A model generated the notes under the pieces. That model saw only the letters and a list, made by a program, of their open reading frames with translations. It did not search any database and was not told the DNA's origin. Below, piece after piece: positions 59,394-64,000 of a DNA stretch of 64,000 bases. This DNA comes from Saccharicrinis sp963677655 (GTDB lineage Bacteria; Bacteroidota; Bacteroidia; Bacteroidales; Marinilabiliaceae), in NCBI GenBank assembly GCA_963677655.1, contig OY782089.1. One strand, given 5' to 3'. Numbering within the stretch: the stretch's first letter is position 1; each line of letters begins with the position of its first letter. The position numbers were made by a program, and so were the translations under genes.

Positions 59394-60425
59394 TCAATTC
59401 TTTTTAGAAATAATTATCTTCTTTTTAGAAAAGCTACCATCTGTTTGTTTCACACGATCTTTAATCTCATAATCAATTGGAGATGACAATTTTAACAAAC
59501 GCAACACCTCCTCTATTGGATCGTCTTGAAACACAGCTCTAAATGAATATTTATTTAACTCTTCCCCTTTAACCTCAACATCTACATTGTACCAACGTGA
59601 TATTCTTCTCGCGACTTCATCCATTAAATCTCCTCTAAAAATCAATTTCCCTTCTCGCCAAGCCGTATATTTAGATGCATTTACGTTTGTTTTAGAATAT
59701 CGATTCCCAACTAAACGAATTTTTTCATTTGGCTGCATTATAACTTCGCTTTTCCCAATTGAACATTCTACTTTTCCTTCTTCTAATACTACTTCTGTTA
59801 TATCGTCTTCTGTATAAGTACATACATTAAATTTAGTACCAAGTACTTTTACCTCAATCTTATTAGTAGAAACAACAAAAGGATGTTTCTCATCTCGAGA
59901 CACAGCAAAATAAGCTTCTCCATTTAGTTTTACATTTCGTATATTTGAAAATGGAACTGCATATTCCAGAGATGAACCACCATTTAAAACGACATCAGAG
60001 CCATCGGGCATTTTAAATGCAATTTTAGCTCCTTGAGGAGCTTCAATAAAAACAGAAGATAAATTTTCAGACAAAAAGTCTCCAGACTCATGAAGTTTTA
60101 CAATTGAAATAACTCCAGCTAATAATAATGGAATTAAGACAATAGCAGCGGCTGCAGAATACCAATTGTATAATTTACGTGATAGTCCAACCTTCTTATC
60201 ATTTTCCTTTAAATGAATATGGTGATGTACCTTATCTAAAATAGACCCTAAATCCTTATCAATTTCAGTCTGAGCTTCCAATTCACTCTCCCACTGGTAT
60301 TTCACACATTCTTTTAATCCAATAACATTATCTGAACTAAGTATGCTTTCAGCCCGGGCCTGTTCTTCTATAGTAGCCTCATCCTCAGCATATTTTCTTA
60401 ATATTTCTTTATCTTCCTGACGCAT
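59394..60425 (-). CDS. FecR-family anti-sigma factor
   Basis: Inner-membrane regulator, 343 aa. The cytoplasmic N-terminus (about 1-85) should bind the ECF sigma factor; one hydrophobic helix (about 88-108, AAAAIVLIPLLLAG) crosses the membrane; the periplasmic FecR domain begins with IEAPQGAKIAFKMPDGSDV (about 127-146) and a C-terminal DUF4974-type domain (YSFRAVFQDDPIEEVLRLL) follows, which is expected to meet the STN domain of SusC. Normally this gene follows its sigma gene directly; here 2.0 kb including an IS1380-type element lie between them. Confidence 0.95.
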   Translation of the reverse strand: MRQEDKEILRKYAEDEATIEEQARAESILSSDNVIGLKECVKYQWESELEAQTEIDKDLGSILDKVHHHIHLKENDKKVGLSRKLYNWYSAAAAIVLIPLLLAGVISIVKLHESGDFLSENLSSVFIEAPQGAKIAFKMPDGSDVVLNGGSSLEYAVPFSNIRNVKLNGEAYFAVSRDEKHPFVVSTNKIEVKVLGTKFNVCTYTEDDITEVVLEEGKVECSIGKSEVIMQPNEKIRLVGNRYSKTNVNASKYTAWREGKLIFRGDLMDEVARRISRWYNVDVEVKGEELNKYSFRAVFQDDPIEEVLRLLKLSSPIDYEIKDRVKQTDGSFSKKKIIISKKN

Positions 60426-60848
60426 CTTTATATATAAAATCCTTTAAATCAAATAAAATTAAAATAGCTATTCTATATATAGTATCCTCGACTAATAGAA
60501 ATCTCATGGTTTTTTTATGTTTTTTTTCAAAAAAAACACTACTAATCTATAATCTACTACATATAAGCCATTTACACAAATTAAAATTGTTAATTTTAAT
60601 TATAAAATTTAAGGATAAATGAAGAAAAGAACAATTTAGCTTACTATTAATATTAAAGAAAATAAGCTAAATAGAAGAGACATTTTTGTCATATAAGATT
60701 AAAAAAGTCACAACATATACCTACAATGAAAGTATATAACTATTATCTAGATAGTAAAATACAATTTTAGATTACCTAGTATCCGCACGCTAAAAAGATA
60801 AATAATCGGCAAGTCCAGTAAAAATAATGCTTACGGGACTTTGCCGAT
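60426..60848. promoter_or_regulatory. Upstream region of fecR and left flank of the IS
   Basis: AT-rich non-coding sequence that must now hold the start of any fecR transcript not coming through the IS. A perfect A/T-tract palindrome, G followed by eight T, a central C, eight A and C, lies at 60519-60537. No clear TAnnTTTG promoter was found. The 3' part holds the hairpin listed at 60804-60849. Confidence 0.4.
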
Positions 60849-60849
60849 T
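60804..60849. other. Stem-loop at the left edge of the insertion sequence
   Basis: AATCGGCAAGTCC (60804-60816) pairs with GGGACTTTGCCGATT (60835-60849), with one bulged base and an 18-nt loop. It lies immediately upstream of the transposase and may be a subterminal IS structure or an insulating hairpin. No T-tract follows. Confidence 0.55.
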
Positions 60850-62204
60850 AAAATGTTTTCACCTATTTGGGTGAAAAACATCGTAGCTGGATGAAAATTA
60901 CATATTCTACGGAGAAAATCAACTCATTTGGCGGAATAAATTTCGCAGATTCGATAATTGACAACACATCAGTTTACAAAACTATAGATTCGATTCTTGG
61001 TAAACGAGGTATTTATGCTACATATTCATACAGCGACCTGTTTCGTTCATACTTATTAATGACTCTTTGCGGAGGAGGATGTGCAGAGGATATAACCGAA
61101 CACCTTCGAGGCGAACTGATGCAGATAAAAGGTTTCAACGTATGTTCGGCAGACACCTTGTTGCGCATGCAAAAAGAACTTGCCACGGAAAAAGAAACTA
61201 CCGTTTCGACCACTGGTATCTTGCATGACTTCAATATAAACATGAAGATGAATCGCTTGTTAGTAAAACTACTCATACAATTAATGCAGTTGTCACCGAA
61301 TAAGGAAGATTACGTTTTTGACTACGACAACCAGTTTATCCCTACCGACAAATACGATTCGAAACGCAGTTACAAGCATGCCGATGGATATTTTCCGGGC
61401 ATTGCCTCCATTGGAAACTACCCTGTTTATATCGAGAACCGTAATGGCAACAGCAATGTAAAATACAAGCAGGAAGAAACATTAAAAAGAGCTTACTCTA
61501 TATTGTCCGAGTCCGGTATTAAAATTAAGTTCAGTCGTATGGATTGTGGTTCGTTCGATAAAGAAGTCATCCCTGTTGTTGAAGCCAACAGCCAATATTT
61601 TTGTATCAGGGCACAGCGTTGTGCCAGTCTTTACGATATTGTAAGGGAAACAACAGGGTGGAAAAAACAATTAATCGGGTTCAAAGAATATGAAATTGCA
61701 TCAGTAGATTATGCTCCGTTTGGTTGGGCTAAAACTTACAGGTACGTAATAACACGAGAAAAGAAAGCTGATGCTCAGTGTGACCTGTTTACCGGTGACG
61801 ATTCCATTTATCGTGCAATAATGACCAACAACGATGAAATGACAGATCTCGAAATAGTTGAGTTCTACAACGACAGAGGCGAAAGCGAACGTTTATTCGA
61901 TGAAATGAACAATGATTTTTTGTGGAAGAAGATGCCGTTTTCTTTCCTGCAAGAAAACACGGTATTCCTTGTCATGATGGCTATTTGCCGTAACTTGTAC
62001 CACTTCGTCGTTGATACTGTCAGTAAAAAAGTAGATTTTATCAAACCCACGTTTCGGTTAAAGAAATTTATATTCCGTTTTATGGTTGTCCCAGCCAAGT
62101 GGATAACACGTGGGCGACAGCAAATATTAAAGCTATTCACTACGAAAAAATACCACCTTTTACTCGGGTGATTTACCTCATAAATAACACAGGTGAGACT
62201 TTTA
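60849..62204 (+). mobile_element. IS1380-family insertion sequence (ends approximate)
   Basis: The element carries one intact transposase gene. The best candidate terminal repeats are TAAAATGTTTTCACCT (60849-60864) and, in reverse complement, TAAAAGTCTCACCT (62191-62204); they match apart from two single-base gaps and one mismatch. I could not prove a target-site duplication, so the ends may shift by tens of bases. The coding part is visibly less AT-rich than the flanking PUL genes, fitting recent arrival. It sits between the sigma and anti-sigma genes and points against them. Confidence 0.7.
60891..62171 (+). CDS. IS1380-family transposase
   Basis: DDE-type transposase of about 426 aa. The ATG at 60891 (MKITYSTEKI) is preferred; the frame is open from a TTG at 60867, but those codons lie inside an inverted repeat. 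Family blocks are FGGINFAD, YSYSDLF with CGGGCAEDITEHL, FDYDNQFIPTDKYDSKRSYK (first catalytic Asp region), YIENRNGNSNVK, SRMDCGSF (second Asp region), FYNDRGESERLFDEMNNDF (Glu region) and a basic C-terminus RFMVVPAKWI. No frameshift or stop is visible, so it is probably active. Confidence 0.93.
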   Translation: MKITYSTEKINSFGGINFADSIIDNTSVYKTIDSILGKRGIYATYSYSDLFRSYLLMTLCGGGCAEDITEHLRGELMQIKGFNVCSADTLLRMQKELATEKETTVSTTGILHDFNINMKMNRLLVKLLIQLMQLSPNKEDYVFDYDNQFIPTDKYDSKRSYKHADGYFPGIASIGNYPVYIENRNGNSNVKYKQEETLKRAYSILSESGIKIKFSRMDCGSFDKEVIPVVEANSQYFCIRAQRCASLYDIVRETTGWKKQLIGFKEYEIASVDYAPFGWAKTYRYVITREKKADAQCDLFTGDDSIYRAIMTNNDEMTDLEIVEFYNDRGESERLFDEMNNDFLWKKMPFSFLQENTVFLVMMAICRNLYHFVVDTVSKKVDFIKPTFRLKKFIFRFMVVPAKWITRGRQQILKLFTTKKYHLLLG

Positions 62205-62471
62205 TGTCTTTTGTTTAAACATAACATGCTGATTGTCAACTAACATATAAATATCCCATCAATAAAACACCTTCTGGGGTAAAAAACTTGGATGAAATTC
62301 AGATATTTGAAATATGTCAAACCAAATCAATAAAACAGACCCCATTAATGCCTATAAAAAATAAAAACAAAGTCATTTTAATCGATAAAAAAGCTACTTT
62401 TAAATCAAAATTATATCCTTGCGGATTTTAGGGATTATATTAGAATAATGGACAATAATTTTTATTTCTTA
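62205..62471. other. Right flank of the IS, downstream of the sigma gene
   Basis: AT-rich non-coding sequence between the IS and the sigma-factor stop. I found no clear terminator hairpin and no gene. Before insertion, this DNA and 60426-60848 together would have made the sigma-fecR intergenic region. Confidence 0.45.
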
Positions 62472-63053
62472 CTATGAAAGAAATAATGAGAAAAATAACA
62501 TTACACCAAAAACATCCTGGTTCATATGGCTTTTTAAAAATTTTAAGGCATCTGAAATATTGTTATCCACAGTTCCAGGTGATATTCCTAGTTCTTCAGC
62601 AATTTCTTTAGCACTTAGTCCCTCTTTCCTACTTTTAATAAAGATTAGTTTCCTTCTTTCTGGTAATTGATCAATTAATTTATCTACCTGTTCAAGTATT
62701 GAAGAATAATATAACCTTTCATCAGATTTATCAAAACGTTCACTTACTGCTATTGCTTCCCTAACATATGCCTGACGATAGGATTTACTTCTAAAAAATT
62801 TAAGAATATCGTTATAAGCAATTGTAAACAAATAAGATTTAAATGAAGAATGTGTCTTTAGCGTTGATCTCTTTTCCCATACTTTAATAAAAACCTCCTG
62901 AACTAAATCCTCTGCCTCTGTTTCACTTTTTAAATACTTTAATGTAAATGCATATAACTTTTTATCATACCTATTAAAAAGTTTATCAAAAGCATGCAAA
63001 TCTCCCTTTATTAGTCTTTCTATTAATAAACTATCTGCCGTATTATTTTGCAT
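62472..63053 (-). CDS. ECF sigma-70 family sigma factor
   Basis: A 193-aa extracytoplasmic-function sigma factor. Region 2 (about 20-85) has FDKLFNRYDKKLYAFTLKYL and AEDLVQEVFIKVW; region 4 (about 120-175) has LPERRKLIFIKSRKEGLSAKEIAEELG-type helix-turn-helix sequence with GISPGTVDNNISDAL. A short hydrophobic tail (GVMLFFSLFLS) ends it, as in many Bacteroidota members. It should direct transcription of susCD and the PUL when FecR releases it on SusC signalling. Confidence 0.95.
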   Translation of the reverse strand: MQNNTADSLLIERLIKGDLHAFDKLFNRYDKKLYAFTLKYLKSETEAEDLVQEVFIKVWEKRSTLKTHSSFKSYLFTIAYNDILKFFRSKSYRQAYVREAIAVSERFDKSDERLYYSSILEQVDKLIDQLPERRKLIFIKSRKEGLSAKEIAEELGISPGTVDNNISDALKFLKSHMNQDVFGVMLFFSLFLS

Positions 63054-64000
63054 AAATGAAACTTAATTAATAATGCATTTTACAATCAAAGTAATAACAT
63101 CAAACTATCAGTTTAAAATGTTTTTTTACAATTATATATATTTTTCACATTATTACTGAATTGTAACGTAATTAATAAAATATTCTACTCAAAATATTAT
63201 CAAATTGTGATGAATATCAAAAAGGAAAGGCCTACTTCAAAAAACAAAAATATCAATTATTGTTGTTTTGCCAAAAACAAAAATAAATATTTCCTCCCGA
63301 CTGATATTATTTTATGCCACTGAAGATAAAAAAATAACTCAAGTCCTACTTTGCAGGCGTTTTTTAATCGCAAATTAAAGAATAGAAATTGCTTTTCTGA
63401 TTTATTCTTGTGTACTATTTCACCATTGGTAAGAAAATACTATAAAATTTTATAGTCTACTTTTTACAAAGGTAATGAAGGATTCTTTGATAATTGAACA
63501 TAAACATCTAGCATTTACCACCTATACGCCGAACACTAAAAACTCAAACTTAGAAATCATTATATTAACATAAAAACTGAATTTATTAAGATATTGTTCT
63601 CTTCTCGTGTAACACAAAACTGATGTGTATTTAGATTTTTGTTATTAAAAAAATATTTTCCTCCAGAGAATCATTCTAAAATCCCATTTCTTTAGAAATC
63701 TCAACGAGATTATCATCTTCTAATAAGTTGAGACCAAAAATCTTTATTTTATTGCTCAACAACTAAGATAAAAAATGTGTACTGTTAAACAATTGATATA
63801 CATCTACATTTAAAATATATTGTTAAGAAACAGATATTAAATTATTAATTTCAAACATAATTCACAAATAACGATTTCGTTAATTAACGAAATGTAAGTG
63901 TGCATACTTACTTACATTATAAACAATCTCAAAATATCACAATTTAACTATAGAAAAATATAACACCCTATGTAATTGTACAACTACTTGTACAGTGTAG
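63054..64000. promoter_or_regulatory. Gene-free region upstream of the sigma factor
   Basis: The last 947 bp are very AT-rich and hold no open frame with coding character. The sigma promoter should lie near 63054-63200, but no consensus TTTG / TAnnTTTG pair is convincing; TTACTTTG on the minus strand just upstream of the start is the nearest match. A cluster of palindromes lies at 63874-63918. The region probably marks the right boundary of the PUL. Confidence 0.5.
63874..63918. promoter_or_regulatory. Back-to-back palindromes, candidate operator
   Basis: A perfect 20-bp palindrome (63874-63893, half-site ATTTCGTTAA) is directly followed by an 18-bp near-palindrome (63894-63911; GTAAGT, central TGCA, ACTTAC, with one mismatched pair). 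AATGTAAG (63891-63898) and CTTACATT (63911-63918) form a third dyad. No T-tract follows, so a protein-binding site is more likely than a terminator. The bound factor and target gene are unknown. Confidence 0.5.

Noticed and set aside
60867..60890. TTG start eight codons upstream for the transposase
   Set aside because: The codons fall within an inverted repeat and the ATG at 60891 gives the usual family N-terminus.
61865..62239. 124-codon open frame opposite the transposase
   Set aside because: Shadow of the transposase 3' part; it extends into the IS end and has no family signature.
1..64000. CRISPR array, tRNA or rRNA genes
   Set aside because: No regularly spaced repeats, cloverleaf-like or rRNA-like stretches were seen on reading; absence is by eye only.

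Overview
The window is AT-rich and reads as a Bacteroidota chromosome segment, probably from a marine or sediment Marinilabiliales/Prolixibacteraceae-like bacterium. It has a SusC/SusD pair, a FecR-type anti-sigma factor with an ECF sigma factor, many lipoprotein-anchored glycoside hydrolases and a large set of S1 sulfatases. Shine-Dalgarno signals are weak, as is usual in this phylum. The genus is an inference from gene style only.

Almost the whole window is one very large polysaccharide-utilization locus (PUL), read leftwards on the minus strand. From its regulatory end (right) to left: an ECF sigma factor (62472-63053); an IS1380-family insertion sequence (about 60849-62204, transposase on the plus strand); the FecR anti-sigma factor (59394-60425); SusC (55741-59280) and SusD (54013-55722), followed by a stem-loop; a GH78-like enzyme; a GH67-like TIM-barrel protein; and a strong terminator near 49966-50002. 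Next come sulfatase, GH29, GH30, GH3+PA14, three sulfatases, GH95, two sulfatases and GH3+PA14 (29440-49835). A soluble histidine kinase on the plus strand (27839-29113) splits the locus, and a bidirectional terminator separates it from the GH3. The left half (1-27397) holds GH30, SGNH hydrolase, GH20, sulfatase, GH92, GH29, a large alpha/beta hydrolase, sulfatase, GH20+PA14, two GH92, an AmpG-like permease, GH130, a GHL10-like protein, GH92, a CBM9-like lipoprotein and the first 25 codons of another secreted protein cut by the window edge.

Functionally the set contains four GH92 alpha-mannosidases, two GH20 beta-hexosaminidases, three fucosidase-family enzymes (two GH29, one GH95), two GH3, two GH30, one GH78, eight Cys-type sulfatases, two candidate esterases and several unassigned proteins. 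The module GH92 / AmpG-like MFS / GH130 / GH92 recalls the Man-beta1,4-GlcNAc salvage module of N-glycan loci in Bacteroides (import of the disaccharide and cytoplasmic phosphorolysis). The most economical reading is degradation of a mannose-, GlcNAc- and fucose-containing, heavily sulfated glycan, for example N-glycan-like chains of algal or animal glycoproteins. The presence of GH78-, GH67-like and GH3 xylosidase-type proteins suggests additional decorations such as xylose, rhamnose or uronic acid. The substrate is an inference.

The oddest features are the IS inserted exactly between sigma and anti-sigma genes, the orphan cytoplasmic histidine kinase in the middle of the PUL, two TIM-barrel proteins without a clear CAZy family, an SGNH hydrolase lacking the usual Asp of its triad, and a palindrome cluster in the otherwise gene-free last 950 bp. 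No tRNA, rRNA or CRISPR array was seen.
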